Positions 34,964-44,833 of a stretch of 64,000 bases of DNA are shown here, one piece after another (positions within the stretch are counted from its first letter, which is position 1; each line of letters begins with the position of its first letter). A program made the position numbers and the translations under genes. The notes below the pieces were generated by a model that had not been told where the DNA came from, did no database searches, and saw only the letters and a list, made by a program, of their open reading frames with translations. The DNA is from Neurospora crassa OR74A (lineage: Eukaryota > Ascomycota > Sordariomycetes > Sordariales > Sordariaceae): NCBI RefSeq assembly GCF_000182925.2, contig NC_026506.1, positions 1,240,001 to 1,304,000 of the forward strand. The letters are read 5' to 3'.

Positions 34964-36090
34964 GCTGATGTGCGGCTAGAGGGAGCGTAGCTGAGTGCTT
35001 GAGAACGGGGGCAAGTAAAGGCAGTTCGTTGCTCGGAAAGGTTGTGGTGTTTATCCGATAATAAGTTGAGAAAGATGACGAAAGCTGCGAGAGGGATACT
35101 TATACGCGGGTGATGGGGTTTTAACAGCAATGGAAAGAGTTTTCGCTTCTCGAGACCGTTATTCATTCGTTCTCGATGCCATCTTACCTAGTCTTCATTG
35201 CTGTTGCGTGGCCAAGCTTCTGTATCCGGAGCTCCTAGCGTCGGGTTGCTCTGCAGTTGTCCTTCCGAGTCGGCCGTGTGGTCTCGATGTCCCTTCGTTT
35301 CCGCATCACAAACGAACACTCAAAGGTGATTGGTCGATGATGGGCCTCACACTTGAACACTGCGATGGGCCTCACGCTTGAATACTACTCTCCTTACCAT
35401 CCCTTCGATCAATCGATCTGATTGGCTCCTTCATCTTGATGATTCGGTAGGATAGAGGTACCCAGGTACCAACGTAGCCGTCACCAAGTTGCAGCCGTTT
35501 TCTCAAACCGGGCTTGCACGTCAGGAATTGAGGAAACTTTGGGGAGAAAGTCTGGAAAGGGCGTTAAACGACAACAGCAAAAGAAAGAAGAGAAAAGGGC
35601 AGGAAAGGAAGGAAAGAGCAAAGAATCGAAGGGGATGAATATAAAACAAGAAAAAAAAAAGCAAGAAAAAAAGGAGGCAAATGATGGAAATATGACTACA
35701 CAAATAAACACATGGACCCAAGACGAAGAAAACAGGACAAAAGTGGGGAGGGGGAAAAGGCGGAAAAAAGAGGCGCGAAAAGGGATCACAAACGGGAGAG
35801 TCGAGAGCCAGCAACAGGGATGATGAAAAAAAAAAGAAAACGAAAAGACAATCACGAAGAGTCTCGCACATTGCAGTGTTTTGACATCAATTCATTCATT
35901 GTCATTAGTCATTGCAAAACCCGCCATGTCCTCAAAAAAAAAGGCTTATCCAAACATCATGGTCCAACAACGCCTTGCCAACAGCCTAGTGTCCACCCAT
36001 AATCTTACAACCTCCCATATGCATAAAGTTTGTACAAGAATCATATCGCTGCCCTCCTCCATTTTACCCACTTCTCCCAATCATAAAAGC
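34964..36090. other. Intergenic region with purine-rich tract
   Basis: About 1.1 kb. The main feature is a purine-rich stretch on the plus strand at about 35540-35870, described separately. GGTACCCAGGTACC repeats sit at 35456-35470. The rightmost part is the 3' UTR of the hexose transporter. No gene is seen. Confidence 0.5.
35540..35870. repeat. Long purine-rich tract
   Basis: About 330 bases consisting mostly of A and G on the plus strand, with interspersed AAAAAAAAAA runs and few pyrimidines. It gives long frames of Lys/Glu/Arg on one strand and Phe/Ser/Leu on the other, which I treat as artefacts. Confidence 0.75.
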
Positions 36091-37956
36091 CTAAACCCTA
36101 TGGTTAATAACCTTCTCTTCCCTCTCCTCGTGGGGGTGCATCTCCTTGCTTCCATTCGTGATTTCAAGACCATCCGAACCACCCTTCTCAGGATGGTGGA
36201 AGTACTCATCATCGCGCTGCATGCGCGTGATGTAGCCAGGCGGCATCCACTTGTGCGAGTTCCACGGCTTGATGCCCGGCTCGCTGTACATGAGGTCGAC
36301 GTTCTCGAGGGACAAGCTGGTGGACTCGTACAGGAAGAACCAGACCAAAAGTGCGCCCATGATGTTGGTGGCTACAAAGACGTAGCCGTAGGCATAGCCG
36401 ATGCCATCGGTGGCGAGGGGGGTGAGGAAGGAGATCATGACTGTGGGGAGGTTTGTTAGTTTTTGTTGATGTATGGGGAAAAAGGGAAGGGGGAAAAATG
36501 ATGAACTTACAGTTTCCAAGCCAGTTACCAGCCGTGGCAAGCGAAGCCTGCTTGGCACGGGTGCGCAGAGGGAAACTCTCGCCGATGACGACCCAAGCAA
36601 TGGGACCCCAGGTGCAAGCAAAGGAAGCGATGAAGAGTGCGGCCGAGACGATCATGACAATACCCGACGCCTTGTTTTGGTCGGGTTCGAGAGCGGTGCC
36701 CATGGAAGCGAACACGGCCAGCCAAGACGCCTGCCAGATAGCACCGATGAACAGCGGCCATCTGCGTCCGAAGCGCTCGACGACCCAGAGACCGAACAGG
36801 GTTGAGAAGACGTTGACAGCGCCGAGGATGAGCTGTGTTTGAATGGGGTCCTTGATACCCGCCGACTGGAAGATGGTGGCGCCATAGTAGAAGAAGTAGT
36901 TGACGCCAGTCCACTGTTGCAGGAAGTGGATGCCGATACCCAGGAATGTGCGGTACACCTGCTTGGGAACACCGTTCTTGTTGGGGATGAAACACTCCTT
37001 CCAAGTTCCCACGGCCGCAGTCCGCTCTTTCTCCAAAACCTCCCGCATCTCCTTCATATCATCCTCCACCAGCTCGTTATGCGGGTCATGCTTCAAGCCT
37101 CTCAGTCTCGCCATCGACATGCGGGCTCCCTCCCAATCCTCCTTGGACGCCAGCCACCTTGGGCTTTCGGGGACCAACAGCACTCCCACGCCAAGCGGAA
37201 GCGAGAAAAAGATACCCAAACCAATGACGATACGCCAGGAAGCGTCCTGCTCCTGGATCTCGCGCACGCCGTAGTTGACAATGTTGGCGATGAGGATACC
37301 AAAGGTGATGAGCAGTTGGTAAGAGGCGACGACGGCACCACGGATTTCTCTAGGGGAGCACTCGGATTGGAACATGGGCACACCGACGGAGAGGGTACCG
37401 ACGCCTAGACCGGCGACGAAGCGGCCCATCATCATGTGTACCCAGGAGTGCATTGCGGTGATCTGAATGATGTTGCCGATGATGAAGAGACCGACGCCGA
37501 ATGTAAGGGACTTGCGGCGGCCCCACCAGGTGGCGGTGCTGTAGAGAAGTGTTGGTTAGTATTGTTGGTGTCTAGGTTGAGTGTGTTGGAGAGGGAGAGG
37601 GAGGAAAGAGGAGAGCTTACTATGATGAAGTCAAAGAACCGAGGAGTGTACCGATACTCATAAGAGATACTAGCAGTGACTGGATGATGGACTCGAATTC
37701 CTTTGATCCATCTGGTTGGGTGATCTGGCCAAATCTGTTCTTGAAGTCGCTGAATAGAAGCATGCCCGAGATCTGACCGGTGTCATAGCCGAAAAGGAAG
37801 CCTCCTATCGCGGTGACGGCACCGAGAAGGATGGCTTCGACGCCAATGTCGGCGCCATTGATTTTGATTGACCTGGTGAGCGATGCGTGTCAGTAGCTGT
37901 ATAGTAGAATCTCCTCTTCGACTCTGGAAGTGAGCTTACTTTTTCCCCAGAACCAT
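36091..37956 (-). CDS. MFS hexose transporter
   Basis: Plasma-membrane sugar transporter of the major facilitator superfamily, similar in layout to fungal high-affinity glucose permeases. Four exons: 37940-37956 (only 17 nt, MVLGK), 37621-37872, 36511-37538 and 36091-36440, with introns of 67, 82 and 70 nt, giving 548 residues. Landmarks: AIGGFLFGYDTGQISG in TM1, WWGRRKSL between TM2 and TM3, VGRFVAGLG-like GRFVAGLGVGTLS, PESPRWLASKEDWEGA, QQWTGVNYFFYYG, VERFGRRWPLFIG, and WVVIGESFPLRTRAKQA. All are sugar-porter signatures. The C-terminus is a hydrophilic tail rich in Glu and His. A cluster of CRE-1-like sites lies about 360-440 bp upstream of the start and suggests glucose repression. Confidence 0.93.
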
Positions 37957-38316
37957 GATGGGCTCTCCTGAAAAGGATTAATGGGGGGGAATGGTATATT
38001 CAGGAATGGATGGATCACCTCAGTGAAAATCAAAAGTAAAGATTTATCCAAACAATTCCCATGTAAGGGTAAGAAAGTGTAAAGCTGAATGGAGTGAAAC
38101 AGTTATGAGGATTCATCATGCGGGTTCCAGATCGACTTTATTAACAACTTTCTTTCGAGGGACCTGACTTCTGGAAACCTGCCATCGTCATATCCACTCT
38201 ACCCAGGTCGTTCGCTGTCTCCCCAATCGTAGTTTACCTACGTGTCGATCCACCGGTCCCATGGGGAAGAGACCCGCTCACAAATCATGGGGATGAAGAG
38301 ATACCATGGGGTTTCT

Positions 38317-38394
38317 CTGGGGAAACGGGGTGGCGAGGTCGGGGCACTGTGAGGGGACTGGGGGAATGGACTGGAGAGACTGGAGAAACTGGAG
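38317..38394 (-). promoter_or_regulatory. Cluster of CRE-1/CreA-like sites (SYGGRG)
   Basis: Five matches to SYGGRG on the plus strand within 78 bases: CTGGGG at 38317-38322 and 38358-38363, and CTGGAG at 38371-38376, 38380-38385 and 38389-38394. The last three form a 9-bp tandem repeat. They lie 361-438 bases upstream of the hexose transporter ATG (37956, minus strand). Fungal CRE-1/CreA binds SYGGRG and paired sites are usually needed for repression. Binding here is inferred. Confidence 0.5.
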
Positions 38395-40323
38395 ACGACG
38401 GAGCCATGGGGTCTTGGGGGGATCCAGAAAAGGACCGTTTACACTACAAGCGACCCTGTTCGTGCCTGTCGAGCCTGTCCTGCACTCGGACTGGTTTGGA
38501 CCTGTGTCATGTTTTAACGCTTGGCATAAGTTGGCGCGCTCAGAAGAGTTTCTTGGAAGGTTGATCAATCCCTATGATGTCACAATCGGTCCTATACATC
38601 CTTGTCAGAACAAAGCCTCCATCAACTAGGGAGGCTCTGTTTCCTCTTTCGGGATGGTATTACTATACTGTGTGAGATTCCGTCAGCCGGCCGGGCTGTT
38701 GTCCGCCCAGTGTTGATTCCTCACTGGGGATGATCCTACCAGCTACACTGTGTGGCATGCCGTTGCCGGCTGGGCGCTTGTCCGCTCAACCTCTTGTTTT
38801 CTTTCTTTGAGCCGCCAAGGCTATGGTTTGTACCATATGCGATAAGTATTGGGACCTCTAATACCCCAGGTTTTCCTTTTTTGAAGAGATAACCCGAGAA
38901 AAACATGAAGATTGGAATGGCTCGTGGTTCTGTCTTCATTCTTATGCGGCTCGGCGTCTGGGGGCGTCCAGTCGCGATGCAATTAAGCCTGCCAACTTGC
39001 CAAGACCATTGGCTGTGACGTAACATGGCGCTGTCCTTAGTTTGCAGAATCCGGAGAACTGTTCCTCTGACTTCTTGGCTTCTGACATCGAGTCAGTCCA
39101 TTTCAATGATGGGTGATTGTACGGTAGACTCGGCGAAAGAAAGAAAAGAAGAAGAAGAAGAAGAAGAATACGAGATGGTTTCGTTGTCACGCAACCGACT
39201 CGCGTCACCGATGCTCGTGACTGTAAAGGTTTTGCGGCGGCATGCCGAATCTCGCGATGGAATCCGAGTCAACCTGTGTCGGCCTGATGTCGGCCTTGAC
39301 AAGGCTCCGAGCGGGACTACGTACCTTAGCACGACTCGTTGTTGGGAGTCGATTGCTTTTTCTTCTTTCTACGTGTCGTGTCGGTGCGTGTTGCTCTCTG
39401 GCTGGCCGGTGAGCATGCTTTCTCCAATTTTCACCAATGCTCCCCCAGCCTGGCTGGCCTTCCCCAATCCCCCGCTTTTACCCCTTATTTTCTCCGCATG
39501 GATTTTCCTGGGGAAGAGTCCATTGGCCTGAAACCCCATCACCACAAGTTGGGGGGTAGCATTGGCAGGTGGAACTGATGGACCACGTGCCTCAGGAAAG
39601 GCCCGAATGTCCAACTTGGATAATCGGGCGCCATGGGCCAAAATGGTAGTCTGCCGAGTTCGCCGAAAGTCGGGCTCGGGGATCCAAGGCTAGCCCACGG
39701 AGCAAACACCAGAACTGACGACTCGGTCCCCAGAATACAGTGTATCATGAGCCGTCAGGCTGTGTTTGGGCGCGGTACCTGATACTGTTGGGGTAAGACT
39801 ATCTGACTGTGCAGGGTAAGCCCTAGTCTGCACAGTAAGTGTATTGCGACAGTAGGGCACGCCAACCCCCACATACCAGCCATCTTACACTCCTGTGTTG
39901 TGTTTGTGATGCTTGGCATGATACCTAGGGGTAGTAATCGTGGGCGTCGAGTAGGCAGGTATTAAAGGGCATCCCGCCGTACGTTGGGGATCCGCATATT
40001 CCGTGCTTCCTCACTACCTCTACGTACAATAAACCATGGTCTTCAACCAGTAGGCATGGCAGTAACAAGTATTCACAGCATTAACTTTCAACTACTTCTG
40101 GCCCTCTGATCAGTCAGACCGTCTCCTGACATCGGTTTCAGGTAATGACTGGACTGGAGTATAGCAACTTGCCACAAAACCAAAAAGAAAATCCAGGAAC
40201 GCAACACGAGCGCACCAAGGATCCTTGACCTCAACCCGGATATCTCGGCAGAGGGTCCATCTAGGTTCGTTGTTTGCGGCTAGGTCATGGTGCTGAATGA
40301 ATGAAAGTAGTGCAACTAGCAAC

Positions 40324-40324
<1 letters not shown>

Positions 40325-40358
<34 letters not shown>
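40325..40358. repeat. A-homopolymer of about 34 bases
   Basis: An uninterrupted A run 130 bases upstream of tRNA-Lys. It is a homopolymer microsatellite; no flanking duplication or element body suggests a retroposed transcript. Confidence 0.85.
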
Positions 40359-40361
<3 letters not shown>

Positions 40362-40490
40362 AGGAGATGATGCGTCATCATTGCCAGCGATGTCGCTGTT
40401 CAGAGCCGAGCCTACCATGGCTCCCGCTGTAAGCTAGGCCTTATAATCGCTAGAACGGAAGCCGCTCTTCAACACATGGCAGCTTACGCT

Positions 40491-40563
40491 GCCCGGCTAG
40501 CTCAATCGGTAGAGCGTGAGACTCTTAATCTCAAGGTTGTGGGTTCGACCCCCACGTCGGGCT
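40491..40563 (+). tRNA. tRNA-Lys (anticodon CTT)
   Basis: A complete cloverleaf without intron. The acceptor stem GCCCGGC pairs with GTCGGGC (one G-U). D arm GCTC...GAGC, anticodon arm TGAGA-CTCTTAA-TCTCA with anticodon CTT at 40524-40526, and T arm GTGGG-TTCGACC-CCCAC. The internal A-box and B-box (GGTTCGACCC) are intact. It reads AAG codons. Confidence 0.97.
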
Positions 40564-41024
40564 CAATTCCCGACGTTTCCATACGTCCTCTCTCTTTTTG
40601 CGATTTTCCACTTCCATGCTTTGTGATTCGTTGGTTTCTTTTTCTTCTTTTTGGAGTTGGATCTTTATTACATTCTTTGCTTATGGCACTCTTTCTTCAT
40701 GTCAACAATGCGTTGACATCTCCTGCTTGATACCTTCATCAACGACAATGTGTCTTTCCAATGTACTATCATTGTTAAGAGCCCGAGTGATATAGAGGCG
40801 CAGATGCGGTGTGGATGACTTCCGTATGTCCGAGCCGGGTGTCTTACTCAGCCCGCGGACTCTCTCTCCATCGAAATGTTAGAGACACCGCAAGCTTCAT
40901 CGTAGAGTTGATGCGTAGCGAGGAAGATGAATGTCAAGAAATACAGAAAGAAATCCTCCAGCACAAGCACTCGCCCAGTTCACTTCCCATCGCCTGAGGC
41001 TCTTCTGCCTGACAGCAAGACAGC
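40564..41024. other. Intergenic region, tRNA-Lys to beta-propeller gene
   Basis: Contains the Pol III terminator and presumably the promoter of the gene at 41025. No gene seen. Confidence 0.45.
40595..40599 (+). terminator. Pol III terminator of tRNA-Lys
   Basis: Five T in a row about 32 bases after the tRNA, the first T-run of this length downstream. Confidence 0.6.
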
Positions 41025-42197
41025 ATGACATACTACCATCACAAATGCCAACCCTCCCTTTTCACCGGATTTCTCTCTATCCTACTCTTCACATCCTCAT
41101 GTCTCTCCGAATCTGAAAACCACTACGCTCATCTCCCGTTGCCCAACCACATAATAACCCAATTCCCCTCTCCAACCTGGCTAGAAAACATCGTCGTCCG
41201 TTCTAACGGGGACCTCCTCCTCACTGAATTTGCTCCCACCGCCAGCCTTTACCTCGTGTCCAATCCCCACACGAACCCGCACCAGTACTCATTTTCTCCC
41301 AACCGTTCGATGAGCGGATGGAAAACCATCCACACATTCGACTCCGTCCAAGGACTCGCTGGCATCGCTGAGCCAACTGAGGATTTATTCGTCGTAGTGG
41401 GTGGAAATATCACTGGCGGGGGTAATGGGACTAGCAACAATGCGAATGGGAATGGCTCCTCTCTGTTCTTTGCATGGACTATTGACTTCCGACACAACAC
41501 CATTTTACAGGGTGTCACTGACGGACAGGAAGAGACGAAGCAAAATATCAACATCACCCAAATAGCCCAACTCACCTCGGCACTCCTCCCCAACGGCGTG
41601 GCGTCCATACCCGGCAACCCGGATGCTGTACTCATAGCCGATTCCTTGGCTGGCTTGGTCTGGCGGCTCGACATCCAGACTGGGTCTCACAAAGTCGCCG
41701 TCAAGGTACCGGAAATGAGTGCACCAACTAATTCCTCTGGCGGCGGCTTGGTGGGCATAAACGGAATCAAAATGCATCTGGGCTACTTGTACTGGACAAA
41801 TAGCGCAACCGTCGAAATCTACAGAGTCAAGCTTGATCGGGATGGCTACCACGAAGGGAACGGGACAGCAGTTGTCGAGACTGTAGCGGATTTGAGCCCC
41901 CAAGCAACGTTTCTAGATGACTTCGCCATTGATGACGACGGAGTGGTCTGGGTAGTGACAAATTCAGACAACACGTTGCTTGCTGTTAAAGAAGGGAAGA
42001 AGGCGGTGCTGGTTGGTGGTGGAAAGACGGAGTTGACATTTGCTGGGAACACGGCTGCTGCGTTTGGGAGAGACCATAAAAGCCGGAAGACGCTTTATGT
42101 GATTACGTGTGGTGGGTTGCGGGCGCCAGTTAATGGGACGGTCACGGAGGGGGGCAAGGTGGTTGCTGTTGACACTAGTGGTTTCCGGTTGCGATGA
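41025..42197 (+). CDS. Secreted SMP-30-like six-bladed beta-propeller (hetero-Diels-Alderase-like)
   Basis: Single exon of 390 residues. An N-terminal signal peptide is evident: basic/polar start, then the hydrophobic stretch FTGFLSILLFTSSCLSES. The mature part has the pattern of SMP-30/gluconolactonase-like six-bladed propellers: NIVVRSNGDLLLTEFAP, VQGLAGIAEPTEDLFVVVGG, GVASIPGNPDAVLIADSLAG, GLVGINGIKMHLGYLYWTNS, FLDDFAIDDDGVVWVVTNSD and NTAAAFGRDHKSRKTLYVIT. Fungal enzymes of this type include the hetero-Diels-Alderases of tropolone sesquiterpenoid pathways, and many paralogs of unknown role. Several N-glycosylation sequons (NITG, NGTS, NITQ, NGTA, NGTV) fit secretion. No biosynthetic core gene lies near it, so a natural-product role is only a possibility. 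It faces the secreted DUF4185 gene, the stop codons being 60 bases apart. Confidence 0.85.
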   Translation: MTYYHHKCQPSLFTGFLSILLFTSSCLSESENHYAHLPLPNHIITQFPSPTWLENIVVRSNGDLLLTEFAPTASLYLVSNPHTNPHQYSFSPNRSMSGWKTIHTFDSVQGLAGIAEPTEDLFVVVGGNITGGGNGTSNNANGNGSSLFFAWTIDFRHNTILQGVTDGQEETKQNINITQIAQLTSALLPNGVASIPGNPDAVLIADSLAGLVWRLDIQTGSHKVAVKVPEMSAPTNSSGGGLVGINGIKMHLGYLYWTNSATVEIYRVKLDRDGYHEGNGTAVVETVADLSPQATFLDDFAIDDDGVVWVVTNSDNTLLAVKEGKKAVLVGGGKTELTFAGNTAAAFGRDHKSRKTLYVITCGGLRAPVNGTVTEGGKVVAVDTSGFRLR

Positions 42198-42257
42198 GGT
42201 AAGAACTGGATATAATTTCCTGAAATAAGTAAATTAGGTGAGAAGAGAAATATGCGT

Positions 42258-43594
42258 CTAAGCAAAAGTCACCTTGATGACCTCAATGTGGTTGTTGTTC
42301 GTAAATGACAAGACCAATGTCGGTCCAGTTGGATCCAGGTAGGGGTGTTGAACACCGGCATAGACTAATCCGCCGTCGATAGGTTCGCTCTTGTATACCT
42401 GGACATCCGGGGTCCATGGTCCTTCCAGAGACTGGGCTGTTCGCAAGTACACAGAACCATCGCCTAGAGAAGGTTTCCACATTAGATTTGACACGGACAA
42501 CGTCAAGAGAAGGAAGGATCGAGAAAAAAAAAAAGACTCACCAAAAGCAGACAAATGAACCAGCACATAACACTGGTAGTACTCATTCCACGCAACCTGA
42601 CCTTGACCGACCGCCCACCAGACCGCCGTCTCAGCATCAAACTTCGTAAGAACCTCCGACTTCCAGCCCTGCTGACGACCCCAGAAATACTCGTACTTGT
42701 CCAGATCGAACGCGTCCTGGACCTTTACCCTGGCAAGGTAGGCGTAACTGGAGTGAGGCCATCCAGTAATCGAGTTCGGGGGGCCGCCCCAGATGTATAT
42801 GTACTCAGAGCGCTCATCGCGGTAGGCACATTGGTCGCCGTATTTGGCGGTGGTGTTTGCATCCCACCAGAACCCCCTGTTGCCGAAGCGCTGGGTGACC
42901 GTGGGAGTGTCATTGATGACCTCAACCTTGGCGACACCAGCACCTAGAAGGCCGCCGGTTTCGTTGACATTCTGTCTTCGTTGTTAGCGGATCATCGCTC
43001 GTAAAGCGAGTGTGCGGAAGGTTCACCTACCACAAGGTAGTAAAGCGCAGCGGTCGCGGTCTCGGCATCAGTCTCGCAAAAACTGGTGCCACCGAAACCG
43101 CATTGGTTCGTTTCACCCCATGCCTCGTTGAAAGGGATCAGCTGTTTTTGATGCGGGACAGGATAATCATCGTTCAGGTTCAGATCCACCACGGTCAAAG
43201 GGTCATCCGTCAATAGAGAGACTGAATCTCGGACCATGCCATGGAAACCAGGAGTATCCTCAAGGAAGTTGGTGACCCCAGGCGCACACCACATGGTGTC
43301 GCCGAAAACGGCATACCATTTTCCAGCAATTTTCCCAGTGAAGCCGAGATCGCGGTGACTGGCGCTATTATTGGCGACCTGGAAGCCGAGTCTTTCGACA
43401 TTGCGGACATGGAGGGGGGATTCGCCCTCGGGTTTAGTATTATCGACATCAAGATCGAGACGGTAAGACGGATGCTGATGGCGCCCGTGCGGACTGCCGG
43501 CGGGACGGCCTAACCAACATTGTGCCGGGCGTGTCAGCAAGATCAATGCAGTGACAAAGACCAGAAAAGTGTGCTGTGAACCATGAACGAGCAT
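42258..43594 (-). CDS. Secreted DUF4185-domain protein
   Basis: Three exons, 43031-43594, 42542-42971 and 42258-42463, with introns of 59 and 78 nt, giving 399 residues. The ATG at 43594 begins a signal peptide (FLVFVTALILLTRPAQCW). The body has the five-bladed-propeller style seen in DUF4185/GH43-like proteins: GKWYAVFGDTMWCAPG, FGGTSFCET, YIYIWGGPPN, SYAYLARVKV, FWGRQQGW, GQGQVAWNEYYQCYVLVH, GSVYLRTAQSLEGPW and GGLVYAGVQHPYLDPTG. Related glycoside-hydrolase-like domains act on extracellular polysaccharides; the substrate here is unknown. Splice choice is supported because each junction restores this pattern in frame. It is convergent with the secreted beta-propeller gene. Confidence 0.88.
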
Positions 43595-44833
43595 CTGAGT
43601 TATCTTGATCTCACTGATCTCGAAAACGCGAGTTGACTGCTGTAGTATGTAACATGGATAATGGTGGTATGTCAATCTTCATAATCATTGCCTGGCTTGG
43701 GTAGAAGAGGAGGGTTTGGGAACTAATATGGTTCATGGTCATACCATCCACGAGGGCGGGGCTTGCTTCCAACGCTAACAAATGAAGCGACGAGGATGTT
43801 GAATGGGCAAGAGATAGCTACCTCTAAGGTACTTGAGGAAGGACGTGTAAGTGAGAGGTGACACTGAGCGGGTGACGATGGACACTAAAGCAGCAGCCAG
43901 GAACATGAAACAGAACGAACTTTGGAAATGAAAGTAAAAGGTGCCGAAGAAGGAAATTGAGGAATGGGAGGAACGAAACTGAAGAGATCAGAAACGAATG
44001 TGACGATGTTCAAGTGGACGATATCGAAATCATGAAATATGTACCTTCATTACTTTGCATCCCACTTTCATGCTCCCTTGATCGTGGGAGATGTTCAGGG
44101 GTGTCTAAAGACCTGTCGTTGGCACCTTGGTCCCCCCGGAGGACCTTTTGCGATTCGTCCCTGACTTTGCGGAAGAAGCTTCGCATGGTGATTCGGTTTG
44201 AAGACTATGATGATATAGTATATTCGAACAAACTCAATCCAGCGTCGAGCAGAAACAGCAAACTCGAATTGACAAGAAACGGGTGCTTGATAACAAACTA
44301 CACGACTTTATTCTTCCTGTAACATGGAAGTCTTGCCATGATCTTTTGAACCCGTTTGATTTGACCATGTTCAAATTGTCAAAGCAGACCGAGGTCTTGA
44401 AAAGTGCAAGATCCGTCCTCTCTCGGCAACAACCCCGCCATTCTCCACGGTCGGGTACGGCTGCACAATGCACGATGGAGGTTGCTGAGGCATGTGCAAG
44501 TCAACCTCAAGGGGAAACTTGGAAGCTGTTGCGGGGGTGGATGAGATAAGAGTAGGAGGGTATCTACCTAGTAGAGGTACCTCTAGGTACGTACCTGAAA
44601 GCTCCACCTTCCTTTTTGCAACCCGGACCTTCTAAATCAGACGCTTATCAGCTTATCGGAAACAACTGCCCCAGCTCAAAGCAATGAACTCCCCGAGATA
44701 AGTCAACACAACACTGCTACCTTCCCCTCACCCCATCACAAATCACACTCGTAACAGTCCGTATATTAAATCTTAAGGCCGTGAAAGAGTTGACAACCAG
44801 CAGGTAATCCATCAAGAAACATAAGCCGCAACA
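43595..44833. other. Divergent intergenic region
   Basis: Promoter region of the DUF4185 gene and the asparaginase-like gene. Two adjacent perfect 12-bp palindromes occur at 44573-44584 (AGAGGTACCTCT) and 44585-44596 (AGGTACGTACCT). No gene seen. Confidence 0.55.

Larger units (their letters stand above)
37957..40490. other. Intergenic region upstream of hexose transporter
   Basis: About 2.5 kb. It holds the transporter promoter, the CRE-1-like cluster, a (GAA)n tract at about 39147-39167, and an A-run of about 34 bases at 40325-40358. A long frame at 39025-39531 has no domain evidence and is not called. Confidence 0.5.

Noticed and set aside
35521-35871. Phe/Ser-rich minus frame and Lys/Glu-rich plus frame
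   Set aside because: Both are artefacts of the purine-rich tract.
39025-39531. 168-aa plus-strand frame
   Set aside because: No domain pattern, a (GAA)n-encoded Glu run, and a comparable minus frame across the same DNA.
40325-40358. A34 run as the tail of a retroposed element or processed pseudogene
   Set aside because: No coding or SINE-like body precedes it and no target-site duplication is seen.
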